This document shows positions 45,042-54,261 of a DNA stretch of 64,000 bases, one piece after another. The stretch's first letter is position 1; every line of letters begins with the position of its first letter. This stretch comes from JADZAI01 sp046348585. GTDB lineage: Bacteria; Pseudomonadota; Alphaproteobacteria; Micropepsales; Micropepsaceae. The notes under the pieces are model-generated. The model saw nothing but the letters and a program-made list of their open reading frames with translations. It was not told where the DNA came from and did no database searches. Both the position numbers and the translations under genes were made by a program. Location: contig JAXMDZ010000003.1 in the NCBI GenBank assembly GCA_046348585.1, forward strand, positions 124,001 through 188,000. Direction: 5' to 3'.

Positions 45042-46459
45042 CAGAACCCCGGCGCCGTGCGGCGGTGTTCGGGATGCGCGGTCTCGAAGGCGCGGGCGGC
45101 GCGCAGGACGCTCGCATCGTCGAACATGCGCCCGACGATCTGGAGGCCGATGGGAAGGCCCGCGCCGGTGAAGCCGCAATTGATCGAGCAGGCGGGCTGC
45201 TGCGTCAGGTTGAAGGGATAGGAGAACGGCGTCCACGGCATCCAGAGCCAGTAAGGATCGGTTTCGCCCGGCGACATGCGATCGACGCCGAAGGCCGGGA
45301 CGGCGGTCGCGGGGGTGAGGACGAAGTCGAAATTCTCCATCCATTGCCGCATCGCCGCGCCGTAGCGGCCGCGCGCGAGCTGCGCCTCGAAGAAGCGGGG
45401 CAGATCGTATTTCAGCCCCTCCTCCACCATGTGGCGCAGCCAGGGATCGAGCAGGGCTTTCTTGTCCTCCGGCAGCGGGCCGAGATATTGCCCGGCGGCC
45501 CCGAACCAGAGCGTGCGGAAAATCTCCGACGGGTCTTCGAGCGGCGGATCGACCTCGTCCACCTGCGCGCCGAGCGCCTGGAAGGCGAGCGCCGCGTGGC
45601 GCACCGCCTCGGCGATTTCGGGATCGACGCCCTTCGCCCAGCCGAGCGTCGGGCAATAGGCGATGCGCGCGCCCTTCACGCCCGCGTCCAGCCCGGCGAG
45701 ATAGTCCGGCACGGCGTTCGGCACCTGATACCAGTCGCGGGCGTCGGGCTTGGCCATCTCGTTCAGCAGCAGCGCCGCGTCCTCGACCGTGCGGGTCATC
45801 GGGCCGACATGGGCGAGCGTGCCGAACGGCGAGAGCGGCCAGGCGGCGACGCGGCCGAAGCTCGGCTTCAGCGCGAAGGTGCCGGTGAAGCTCGCCGGAA
45901 TGCGGACCGAGCCGCCGCCGTCGGTGCCGAGGGCGAGCGGCGCGAAGCCCGCCGCCAGCGCCGCCGACGAGCCGCCGCTGGAGCCGCCCGGCGTCTTCGA
46001 CAGATCCCAGGGATTGCGGGTGGTGCCGGTGAGCGTGTTGTCGTTGGTGCCCTTGAAGCCGAATTCCGGCGTCGTGGTCTTGCCGATGAAGACCGCGCCC
46101 GCCTCGCGCAGCCGGGCGACCGAGGGGGCGTCGTCGGCCCAGGGCTGGTCCTTCTCGACGGTGCGCGAGCCGCGCAGCGTCGGCCAGCCTTTGGTGACCA
46201 GAAGATCCTTGATCGCCACCGGCACGCCGTCGAGCGGCGAGAGCGGCGCGCCCGCCATCCAGCGGTCCTGGCTGGCCTCGGCCTGGGCGAGCGTCGCGCC
46301 GCCGTCGATCACGCAGAAGGCGTTGACCCTTGCGTCCAGCGCCTCGATGCGGCCGAGCAGGCCTTCGGCGATCTCGACCGGCGAGACCTCGCCGGACTCA
46401 TAGGCGCGCGAGAGCGCGGCGGCGGACAGCCATTGGGGGTCGTCGAGATCGTCGGTCAT
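45041..46459 (-). CDS. Amidase signature family enzyme (third copy)
   Basis: A 472-residue amidase-family hydrolase, more distant from the two at 11-14 kb. The catalytic Lys is in VAIKDLLVTKG, the serine loop in GGSSGGSSAALAAG and the nucleophile in DGGGSVRIPAS, so it should be active. It is coupled to the nnr gene by an ATGA overlap and follows the histidine phosphatase after a hairpin. Its association with a thiolase-like protein and an FAD oxidoreductase on the same strand suggests a degradation pathway. The substrate is unknown. Confidence 0.9.
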   Translation of the reverse strand: MTDDLDDPQWLSAAALSRAYESGEVSPVEIAEGLLGRIEALDARVNAFCVIDGGATLAQAEASQDRWMAGAPLSPLDGVPVAIKDLLVTKGWPTLRGSRTVEKDQPWADDAPSVARLREAGAVFIGKTTTPEFGFKGTNDNTLTGTTRNPWDLSKTPGGSSGGSSAALAAGFAPLALGTDGGGSVRIPASFTGTFALKPSFGRVAAWPLSPFGTLAHVGPMTRTVEDAALLLNEMAKPDARDWYQVPNAVPDYLAGLDAGVKGARIAYCPTLGWAKGVDPEIAEAVRHAALAFQALGAQVDEVDPPLEDPSEIFRTLWFGAAGQYLGPLPEDKKALLDPWLRHMVEEGLKYDLPRFFEAQLARGRYGAAMRQWMENFDFVLTPATAVPAFGVDRMSPGETDPYWLWMPWTPFSYPFNLTQQPACSINCGFTGAGLPIGLQIVGRMFDDASVLRAARAFETAHPEHRRTAPGF

Positions 46460-46514
46460 GGCCGCGAGCCTAGTGCGGGCGGCGCGAAAGAAGAAGGCGT
46501 CTCGTTACGCAAGG

Positions 46515-46535
46515 CGCTGAAGCGATGCTTCAGCG
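46515..46535 (-). terminator. Hairpin overlapping the histidine phosphatase stop codon
   Basis: Nine-base perfect arms CGCTGAAGC and GCTTCAGCG flank a three-base loop. The phosphatase TGA (46532-46530) lies inside one arm. Followed on the minus strand by GCCTTGCG, so termination strength is uncertain. Confidence 0.45.
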
Positions 46536-47078
46536 GACGACGGTTTCCGCCTCGCGGCCCTTCTCGATGAGGGTCAGCGTGCGGCCGTCGCTTTCCAGCA
46601 CGGTGATCGAGCCGTTGGCGGGCGAGAACAGCGTCGCGCGGTCGTCGCCGAGCGCCGCCCCGACCGCCACGTTGATCGCCACGAAATGGCTGAAGATCGC
46701 GCAGGGGCGCTGCTGGCGGACCAGCGTCGCCACCACCTGATCGCGCCAGGCGCGGCGCATGGCGTCCGCCTCGCTCCAGCGTCCGGCCATCAGGGCGCGC
46801 AGCCAGACCCCGCGCCCGTCGAGCGGGATGTCGGGCGAGGGCACCTCGGCGACGCCCGGCTCGATGCGGGCATGGCTCTCCCACAGCCGCTCCAGCGGCG
46901 CGGCGGTCTCGCGGGCGCGGGCGAGCGGGCTGGAGAGGATCGCCATCGGCGGCAGCGCGGCGAGCGTGCGCGCCGCCTCCTCCGCCTCCGCGCGGCCCTG
47001 TTCGTCGAGACCGGGGTCGGCCGCCTCGGCCCAGCTCGCCGAAGCGCGGCCGTGGCGGACGATGTAGATGCGGGGCAT
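46530..47078 (-). CDS. Histidine phosphatase family protein
   Basis: A 182-residue phosphoglycerate-mutase-like phosphatase. The catalytic motif YIVRHGRAS lies at residues 5-13, the second arginine in LSSPLARARETA, and the late histidine in IFSHFVAINVAV. It is small and single-domain, similar to SixA/CobC/GpmB-type enzymes, but none of these specific identities is decided by sequence. It is four bases downstream of the thiolase-like gene on the same strand. Its terminal codon overlaps a hairpin. Confidence 0.85.
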   Translation of the reverse strand: MPRIYIVRHGRASASWAEAADPGLDEQGRAEAEEAARTLAALPPMAILSSPLARARETAAPLERLWESHARIEPGVAEVPSPDIPLDGRGVWLRALMAGRWSEADAMRRAWRDQVVATLVRQQRPCAIFSHFVAINVAVGAALGDDRATLFSPANGSITVLESDGRTLTLIEKGREAETVVR

Positions 47079-47082
47079 GGGG

Positions 47083-48636
47083 TCAGGCCGCCACGAAGAC
47101 GTTCTTGCCGTTCTCGTGATGCACCCTACCCTTGCGGCCGAGGCTTTCGGTGTCCATCAGCGTCTGCATCGCGGCGACGTCGCCCGCGGGCGTGTTGGCG
47201 ACGAAGCGGCTGCCGTCGGCGAGACGGCCGATGACGATGCCGAGCATCGGGCCGTTGCGGTCGTGGACCACCGTGTAGGTTTCGATGGTCGCCTCGCCGT
47301 TCGCCTCGACCGCCACCTTGGGGCGCGGCAGGGCGTCGATCTGTTTCTGGTAGTCCTTGGGGTTCTCGCGCTTCCACGCGCCCTTGGTCGGAATCGTCGA
47401 GTAGATGCCGCAGGCGTGCTTGGTCGCATACATGCCGTTGGCGGTGACGAGGCCGTAGGCCCCGCGCTTCTCGCGCACCTTCTCCAGCATGGTGACGATG
47501 GAGTGCATGACGTAGTTGTTCCCCGCTCCGCCGAAATACGGCAGGCCGCCGGTGACGGTGAAGCCGCGCGGGTCGTCCTCCGCGAGACCGAAGGCGTCGA
47601 GCGCGTATTCGACCGCGCTCGGGAAGCAGGAATAGAGGTCCATCAGGCCGATGTCGGCGATGGTGAGGCCCGCCATGGCGAAGGCCTTTTCGCCCATCAG
47701 CTTGATGGCGGGCGAGACCGTGTAATCGGACCGTTCGGTGATGTGCCAGATGTCGGTCGCTTCGGCGCAGCCATGGAGATAGACCCATTTCTCCTCGGGC
47801 ACGCCCATCTCGCGCGCCTTGCCGACGCTGGTCATCACCACGGCGGCGGCCTGATCGACCTCGATCACCGCGTTCATGTATTTCGTGTAGGGGAAGCCGA
47901 CATAGCGGTTCTTCGGCCCCGGCGTCGCGATCTCCTCCGCCGTGCGGCGCGCCGGGAACCAGGACAGCGGATTGGCGGCCGCGACATCGTTGTAGCGGGC
48001 GAAGAGCTCGCCCAGCTTCTTCTGGTGTTCGGCGACGGTGCGCCCCTTCGCCCCGCGCAGGGCGTTCTCGAACAGCGGGTAGTTGTTGACCGGGAACGAG
48101 AGGCCGTGGAGCTTTTCGTAGTCGTTGACGCCGCGGCGATAGTCGCCGAACGCTTCCGGCTCGCCGCCCGCGTCGTCGCCCCATTCGAGCTTGATGCCGG
48201 CCTTGAGCGCGCCCAGCAGCGTCGCCAGATTCTCGCAGCCCGCCAGCAGCGCGACTTCGGTGCGGCCGGCGGCGATCTCCTCGGCGAAATGGTTGACGAG
48301 CTGCTGCGGGGTGTTGCCGCCGGCGGCGGTGTAGATCTCACGCTTCGGACTGACGCCGAGCAGGCGGGCGACCGAGCGCGGCGGATTGGTGACGGCCCCG
48401 ACCGGCAGCCGTCCGCCCTCGGACGAATCCGCGATCAGGCGAACGATGGCGATGGCGTCGATCGCCGGAACCACCTTGTCCGCAGCGCCGGTGTCGGCGG
48501 CGGCGAGACGGGCGGCGTGGGCGATCATCGGCACCGGGGCCTCGCCCTCGGCGAATTTGCCCTGCTGCGCGGTGCGCTGGGTGAACTGGCCGCCGCCGAT
48601 GAGGATGGGGGTGCGCGGGTCGATGGTCTCGCTCAT
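47083..48636 (-). CDS. Thiolase-like (acetyl-CoA acetyltransferase family) protein lacking the nucleophile Cys
   Basis: A 517-residue thiolase-fold protein close to proteins annotated as acetyl-CoA acetyltransferase or SCP-x thiolase. The N-terminal region that usually holds the acyl-accepting Cys reads AAGGNTPQQLVNHF, with no cysteine; the C-terminal half has DLYSCFPSAVEYAL and NGMYATKHACGIYS. It may therefore act as a non-decarboxylating or purely structural member, or use another residue. It lies in a run with an FAD oxidoreductase and an amidase. The family is plain, the reaction is not. Confidence 0.8.
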   Translation of the reverse strand: MSETIDPRTPILIGGGQFTQRTAQQGKFAEGEAPVPMIAHAARLAAADTGAADKVVPAIDAIAIVRLIADSSEGGRLPVGAVTNPPRSVARLLGVSPKREIYTAAGGNTPQQLVNHFAEEIAAGRTEVALLAGCENLATLLGALKAGIKLEWGDDAGGEPEAFGDYRRGVNDYEKLHGLSFPVNNYPLFENALRGAKGRTVAEHQKKLGELFARYNDVAAANPLSWFPARRTAEEIATPGPKNRYVGFPYTKYMNAVIEVDQAAAVVMTSVGKAREMGVPEEKWVYLHGCAEATDIWHITERSDYTVSPAIKLMGEKAFAMAGLTIADIGLMDLYSCFPSAVEYALDAFGLAEDDPRGFTVTGGLPYFGGAGNNYVMHSIVTMLEKVREKRGAYGLVTANGMYATKHACGIYSTIPTKGAWKRENPKDYQKQIDALPRPKVAVEANGEATIETYTVVHDRNGPMLGIVIGRLADGSRFVANTPAGDVAAMQTLMDTESLGRKGRVHHENGKNVFVAA

Positions 48637-48737
48637 GCCGGTCTTCCGATCTTGTGTTCCTGGGCTTCCATCGGTTTGGCGCGCTGCGCCCGGCTTGTCC
48701 AGTTACCGGGGCGGAAACCGGCGCGCCGAAGGCCGCC

Positions 48738-49979
48738 TCAGCCGGGCTCGCCCAGCACGCGGGCGCGGTGTTCGGGCGTGAAGAACTCCGGCGGCACCGT
48801 TTCCGGCCCGGCCATGATCGCGAGGCCATGGATGGCGAGCAGCGGATCGTGCGCGCTGCGCTGGTGATAGCTGTGGCGGCGCGCCCTGGCCTTCGGACCG
48901 AACTCCGCGTCGAGAGTCGCGGTCAGGGCGGCGGCGAAGCGAAGGCGGCGCGTCCGTTCGGCGCGCTCCTCGGCATAGGGCGCAAAGACCGGCGGGCTCC
49001 AGTCGTCCGAGGCCTTGAGGATGTCCGTCACCATGCGCACGTCGCGATAGGCGATCGACAGGCCGAGCCCGATGATCGGGTCGGTCCAGCCCGCCGCGTC
49101 GCCCGCCAGGACCACGCCTTCCGCATAGGGCGTGTCGGTCCAGGAACTGGCGTTCACATAGGTCATGACCGGCCCGGCCGGCGTGCCCTCAGCGAGATAG
49201 CGGTTGGCCGGGGCGCAGCCCATCACGAAGGCGTCGAGGAAGTCGCGCTGGCCGGACGGGCCGGAGAAGCGGCCGCGCCGGTCGAGCGGATAGCTGCCAT
49301 AGAGCCGGACGCGCCCATTGCCCTGCGGGAAGGCGAGGAAGGCGAAGCCGTCGTCGGTGCCGATCGCCTGCAGCCCCTCGTCCCAGCCGTGCGCGCCCTC
49401 GATCAGCATGCCCGCGAAGAGATGATGCGGCGGGTCCTGATGCAGAACGATGCGCGCCGCGTCGCGCACCATCGAGGTGCGGCCGTCCGCGCCGACGATC
49501 AGCCGCGCACGGGCGGTGCGCCGCTCGCCCTTGTGGGTGTAGGCGACCGAGGGCGACGGGCCGAAGGTCAGCCGCTCGACGGCGACGCCGCGCAGCGCGG
49601 TCGCGCCCGTCCGGCCCGCCTCGTCGAACAGCGTCTGGCAATGCAGCGGATGACCGAGACAGAGCGGACCGGCCACGCCCGGAATGAACACGTCGAGCGG
49701 CATGGACGCGGCGTCCGCCGCCTCGGGCGGCCTGCTCTCTTCGTAGGTGGTGTGACGGGAGAGGTGATGGCCGCCTGCCGACAGCAGCAGATTGTAGAGG
49801 CCGAGGTGCTGGACCTCGGCGACACCCCAGGGCGCGATCCACTCGCCGCGCACCTTGTCTTGAAAGGCGTCCGTCTCTTCGAGGAGCAGGACCGAGTACC
49901 CGGCCCTGGCCATGACGATGGCGAGCGCGCCGCCGGCGATGCCGCCGCCGACGACGACCAGATCGTACGCGCTGTCCAT
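48738..49979 (-). CDS. FAD-dependent oxidoreductase/monooxygenase
   Basis: A 413-residue single-component flavoprotein of the p-hydroxybenzoate hydroxylase/geranylgeranyl reductase superfamily. The FAD fold is DLVVVGGGIAGGALAIVMA (residues 6-24), RARLIVGADGRTSMVRDA is the middle motif and GVVLAGDAAGWTDPIIGLG the third. No membrane anchor is visible. It leads the run FAD oxidoreductase, thiolase-like, phosphatase, amidase, nnr. A 271-base gap with two hairpins separates it from recQ upstream. Substrate unknown. Confidence 0.88.
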   Translation of the reverse strand: MDSAYDLVVVGGGIAGGALAIVMARAGYSVLLLEETDAFQDKVRGEWIAPWGVAEVQHLGLYNLLLSAGGHHLSRHTTYEESRPPEAADAASMPLDVFIPGVAGPLCLGHPLHCQTLFDEAGRTGATALRGVAVERLTFGPSPSVAYTHKGERRTARARLIVGADGRTSMVRDAARIVLHQDPPHHLFAGMLIEGAHGWDEGLQAIGTDDGFAFLAFPQGNGRVRLYGSYPLDRRGRFSGPSGQRDFLDAFVMGCAPANRYLAEGTPAGPVMTYVNASSWTDTPYAEGVVLAGDAAGWTDPIIGLGLSIAYRDVRMVTDILKASDDWSPPVFAPYAEERAERTRRLRFAAALTATLDAEFGPKARARRHSYHQRSAHDPLLAIHGLAIMAGPETVPPEFFTPEHRARVLGEPG

Positions 49980-50132
49980 GACGCTCCGCGGGGGTTCGGG
50001 ACGGTGCGGCGAAGTCTGGTTGCACCATCGGGGCTGTCAATCAAGCCGGGCGGAAATCCTGACGATCCGTTCAGAAATCACTCTCACCGTGTTGTTTTGA
50101 GTTTGCGGGCGCACGGCGCGATGGTCAGTCGT

Positions 50133-50150
50133 GCCGGTGGCGACACCGGC
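50133..50150. other. GNRA-type hairpin upstream of the FAD oxidoreductase
   Basis: Seven-base arms GCCGGTG and CACCGGC flank a GCGA tetraloop when read on the plus strand. It lies in the 271-base gap after recQ, 31 bases from the larger inverted repeat at 50181-50232. Otherwise the gap 49980-50250 holds no gene that I can see. Confidence 0.4.
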
Positions 50151-50180
50151 TTGGGGCCTGAACATCCCCCGCAACGCGAA

Positions 50181-50232
50181 AGCCCCAAGGTCGCGCCCGC
50201 CGTCCCCCGGCGGGCGCGAACGCTTTGGGGGC
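50181..50232 (-). terminator. Large inverted repeat downstream of recQ
   Basis: An inner ten-base stem GCGCCCGCCG/CGGCGGGCGC with a five-base loop is extended by outer arms AGCCCC/GGGGCT with an internal bulge. On the minus strand it starts about 19 bases past the recQ stop and is followed by TTTCG. It is the probable recQ terminator. Confidence 0.6.
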
Positions 50233-50250
50233 TAAGGGCCGCCTGCCCCT

Positions 50251-52155
50251 TCAATCCATGCCCGACAGCAGGGCCAGCACCGCGGCGCCGTAGCGGTCCA
50301 GCTTCGCCTGGCCGACGCCCTGCACTTCGGCGAGTTCGGCGCGGCGCGCAGGGTTGGCGCGGGCGATCTCGATCAGCGCGGCGTCGTGGAAGATGACATA
50401 GGGCGGCACGCCCTGCTCCGCCGCGCGCTCGCGCCGCCAGGCCCGCAGAGAGTCGAAGCGCTCGCGCGCGGCGGCGGGGAGCGAGTCGAGCGCCGCCGAC
50501 CGGGATTCGCGCGCCGCCGCATCGCCCCGGCCCCGCCGCCGCGGATCGCCCGAGCGGGTCAAGGGATCGTAGGCGTCCGGGGCGCGCCGGATCGCGATGC
50601 GGCGCTGGCCGCGATAGACCTCGCGCACCGCCTCGGCGTCGCCGAGCGCGAGCAGGGGTTTGCCGTCGTTCGGGTCTTCGAGCAGCAGGCCCTCGAACAG
50701 GAGATGGTCGATCACGTCGCGCCAGCCGCGCGGGGCGATGTCGCGGCCGATGCCGTAGGTGCTGAGACCGGACTCGTCGGGGCGCACGTCCTTGGTGCGG
50801 CCGGTGAGGTGGTCGATCACCCGTCCGCGCCCGAGCCGTCCGCCGAGCCGCTGCACCGCCGCCAGCGCCTTCTGCGCGGCCTCGGTCGCGTCGGTCAGGG
50901 ACGGCGGCTCGCGGCAGATGTCGCAGACGCCGCAGCGCCCCGCTCCGGCCTCGCCGAAATAGCTGCGCACCGCGGCGGCCCGGCAGACCGCGCCGTCGAG
51001 CATGGCGTAGAGCTGGCGGGCCTTTCGGACCTGGACCGATTTCACCTCGGGGCGCAGGTCGCGTCCGTCGATGCGGCGCAGCGCCCAGGCGATGTCGGCC
51101 GCGCCATAGAGCGTGATGCCTTCGGCCGGATCGCCGTCGCGCCCGGCACGGCCGACCTCCTGCCAATAGGCTTCGATCGAGCCCGGCGGGTCGGCGTGGA
51201 TGACGAAGCGCACGTCCGGTTTGTCGACGCCCATGCCGAAGGCGATGGTCGCCACCATCACGCCGGCGTCGTCGTTGAGGAAGCAGGTCAGCCGCCGGTC
51301 GCGCTCGCCCGCATCGAGGCCCGCGTGATAGGCGAGCGCCGGGATGCCGGCGGCGGCGAGCGTTTCGGCGAGGCGTTCCGTGCCGTCGCGCGAGCCGCAA
51401 TAGACGATGCCCGCCTTGCCGCGCCGGGCCGCGACCAGTTCGGCGACGCGGCGGTCGGTGGCGAGGCGTCCGGCGCTTTCCTTGCGCTCCGCCTTCAGCG
51501 CCAGATTGGGGCGCGCGAAGCTGTCGACGAAGACGCGCGCCCTATCGAGATGCAGGCTGGAGAGGATGTCGTCGCGGGTGCGCGCGTCGGCGGTCGCGGT
51601 GAGCGCGAGGCGCGGCACGCCGGGGAAGGCTTCGGCGAGGCGGCCGAGCGTGCGGTAGTCGGGACGGAAATCGTGGCCCCACTGGCTCACGCAGTGCGCT
51701 TCGTCGATGGCGATCAGCGAGAGGTCGAGGCGCTGGAGGCGCTCGACCAGATAGGGCTGCGCCAGGCCCTCCGGCGACACATAGAGAAGGTCGAGTTCGC
51801 CCGCCTCGGCGGCGCGCCAGACGGCGGCGCGGGTTTCGGGGTCGAGGCCGGAATCGAGCCGCGCGGCGGCGACGCCGAGCTGCTTGAGGCCTTCCACCTG
51901 ATCGGCCATCAGGGCGATCAGCGGCGAGACGACGAGACCGACGCCGCGCCGCAGGATCGCCGGGATCTGGTAGCAGACGCTCTTGCCGCCGCCGGTCGGC
52001 AGCACGGCCAGCACGTCGCCGCCGTTCATGACCTCGGCGACGATGGCGGCCTGAAGGCCCCGGAACTCGGCATGGCCCCAGATCCGGCGCAACGCCTCGC
52101 GCGCGGGGTCGGCAGGTTCGGCCTCGGGGGAATGTCTGGTGACGGCGACTCGCAT
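50251..52155 (-). CDS. recQ: ATP-dependent DNA helicase RecQ
   Basis: A 3'-5' helicase for recombination and fork repair, 634 residues. Motifs run in order: the Walker A PTGGGKSVCYQ (Lys58), the DEAH box AIDEAHCVSQWGHDFRPDYR (Asp151), motif VI QEVGRAGRDGDP, four zinc cysteines (VCRAA to CGVCDIC) and the C-terminal HRDC domain (LAEVQGVGQAKLDRYG). The ATG at 52155 is the first sensible start; in-frame sequence further upstream is antisense-like through glnA and is rejected. It lies downstream of the glnA terminator, so it needs its own promoter. Confidence 0.95.
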   Translation of the reverse strand: MRVAVTRHSPEAEPADPAREALRRIWGHAEFRGLQAAIVAEVMNGGDVLAVLPTGGGKSVCYQIPAILRRGVGLVVSPLIALMADQVEGLKQLGVAAARLDSGLDPETRAAVWRAAEAGELDLLYVSPEGLAQPYLVERLQRLDLSLIAIDEAHCVSQWGHDFRPDYRTLGRLAEAFPGVPRLALTATADARTRDDILSSLHLDRARVFVDSFARPNLALKAERKESAGRLATDRRVAELVAARRGKAGIVYCGSRDGTERLAETLAAAGIPALAYHAGLDAGERDRRLTCFLNDDAGVMVATIAFGMGVDKPDVRFVIHADPPGSIEAYWQEVGRAGRDGDPAEGITLYGAADIAWALRRIDGRDLRPEVKSVQVRKARQLYAMLDGAVCRAAAVRSYFGEAGAGRCGVCDICREPPSLTDATEAAQKALAAVQRLGGRLGRGRVIDHLTGRTKDVRPDESGLSTYGIGRDIAPRGWRDVIDHLLFEGLLLEDPNDGKPLLALGDAEAVREVYRGQRRIAIRRAPDAYDPLTRSGDPRRRGRGDAAARESRSAALDSLPAAARERFDSLRAWRRERAAEQGVPPYVIFHDAALIEIARANPARRAELAEVQGVGQAKLDRYGAAVLALLSGMD

Positions 52156-52198
52156 CGCGCCATTGTGCGGGGCGGCGAAGGACGCCGCCACAAGGAAA

Positions 52199-52222
52199 GG
52201 GCCCGGGATCGCTCCCGGGCCC
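52199..52222 (-). terminator. Rho-independent terminator of glnA
   Basis: Perfect ten-base arms GGGCCCGGGA and TCCCGGGCCC flank a TCGC loop, 25 bases past the glnA stop. On the minus strand it is followed by TTTCCTTG. It separates glnBA from recQ. Confidence 0.75.
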
Positions 52223-52247
52223 TCCGCTTTCGTCCGGTCCTTGCGGA

Positions 52248-53657
<1,410 letters not shown>

Positions 53658-53712
53658 AGTCCCATGCTCTCCTGATGGATCGGCTACATGCGTCCGGCGC
53701 GGGCTGCGCCGT

Positions 53713-54051
53713 CTAGATCGCGTCGAGGCCGGTCTCGCCGGTCCTGATGCGGATGGCTTCCTCGACATTGCTGATGAAGATCTTGCCGTCGCCGATGCGT
53801 CCCGTGCGGGCCGCCTTCTGGATCGCTTCGACGGCGCGCTCCAGAAGATCGTCCTTCAGGACGACCTCGATTTTGACCTTCGGCAGGAAGTCGACGACGT
53901 ATTCCGCCCCGCGATAAAGTTCGGTATGGCCCTTCTGGCGTCCGAAGCCCTTGGCTTCGGTCACCGTGATGCCCTGCAGGCCGACTTCGTGAAGCGCTTC
54001 CTTCACTTCGTCCAGCTTGAAGGGTTTGATGATCGCCTCGATTTTCTTCAT
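53713..54051 (-). CDS. glnB: Nitrogen regulatory protein P-II
   Basis: A 112-residue trimeric sensor of 2-oxoglutarate and glutamine that controls GlnA adenylylation and NtrB. It begins MKKIEAIIKPFKLDEVKEAL, the T-loop reads GHTELYRGAEYVVDF with the uridylylated Tyr51, and the C-terminal ISNVEEAIRIRTGETG motif is canonical. It heads a glnB-glnA operon, and a sigma-54-like promoter precedes it at 54124-54139, consistent with NtrC control. The divergent neighbour is an aminotransferase. Confidence 0.97.
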   Translation of the reverse strand: MKKIEAIIKPFKLDEVKEALHEVGLQGITVTEAKGFGRQKGHTELYRGAEYVVDFLPKVKIEVVLKDDLLERAVEAIQKAARTGRIGDGKIFISNVEEAIRIRTGETGLDAI

Positions 54052-54123
54052 AGCGGTCTGGAGCCCTCGGGTGCGCGTGTTCGGCCCGGATGGCCGACGG
54101 GCCCCGGTGTCTGAATCTACGTT

Positions 54124-54139
54124 AGCACGCGGCGTGCCA
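54124..54139 (-). promoter_or_regulatory. Sigma-54-type -24/-12 promoter of glnBA
   Basis: The minus strand reads TGGCACGCCGCGTGCT. This matches the TGGCACG-N4-TTGCW consensus, differing at one position (GTGCT for TTGCT). It would start transcription near 54112, about 60 bases before the glnB ATG. A palindrome (54232-54249, CTTGGGCAC/TTGCACAAG) lies some 120 bases upstream, at a distance expected for an activator site, though it is not a classic NtrC box. Confidence 0.65.
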
Positions 54140-54261
54140 GAGTCCGCCGCCGCGAAAGAGCGGGAAATGCGCCAAATCTTGTGGGTCCCCGGCGCGCCTG
54201 CCCGCTAGGTCTAGCCGCGCCCTGATTACAGCTTGGGCACTTGCACAAGGATTGAGCATCA

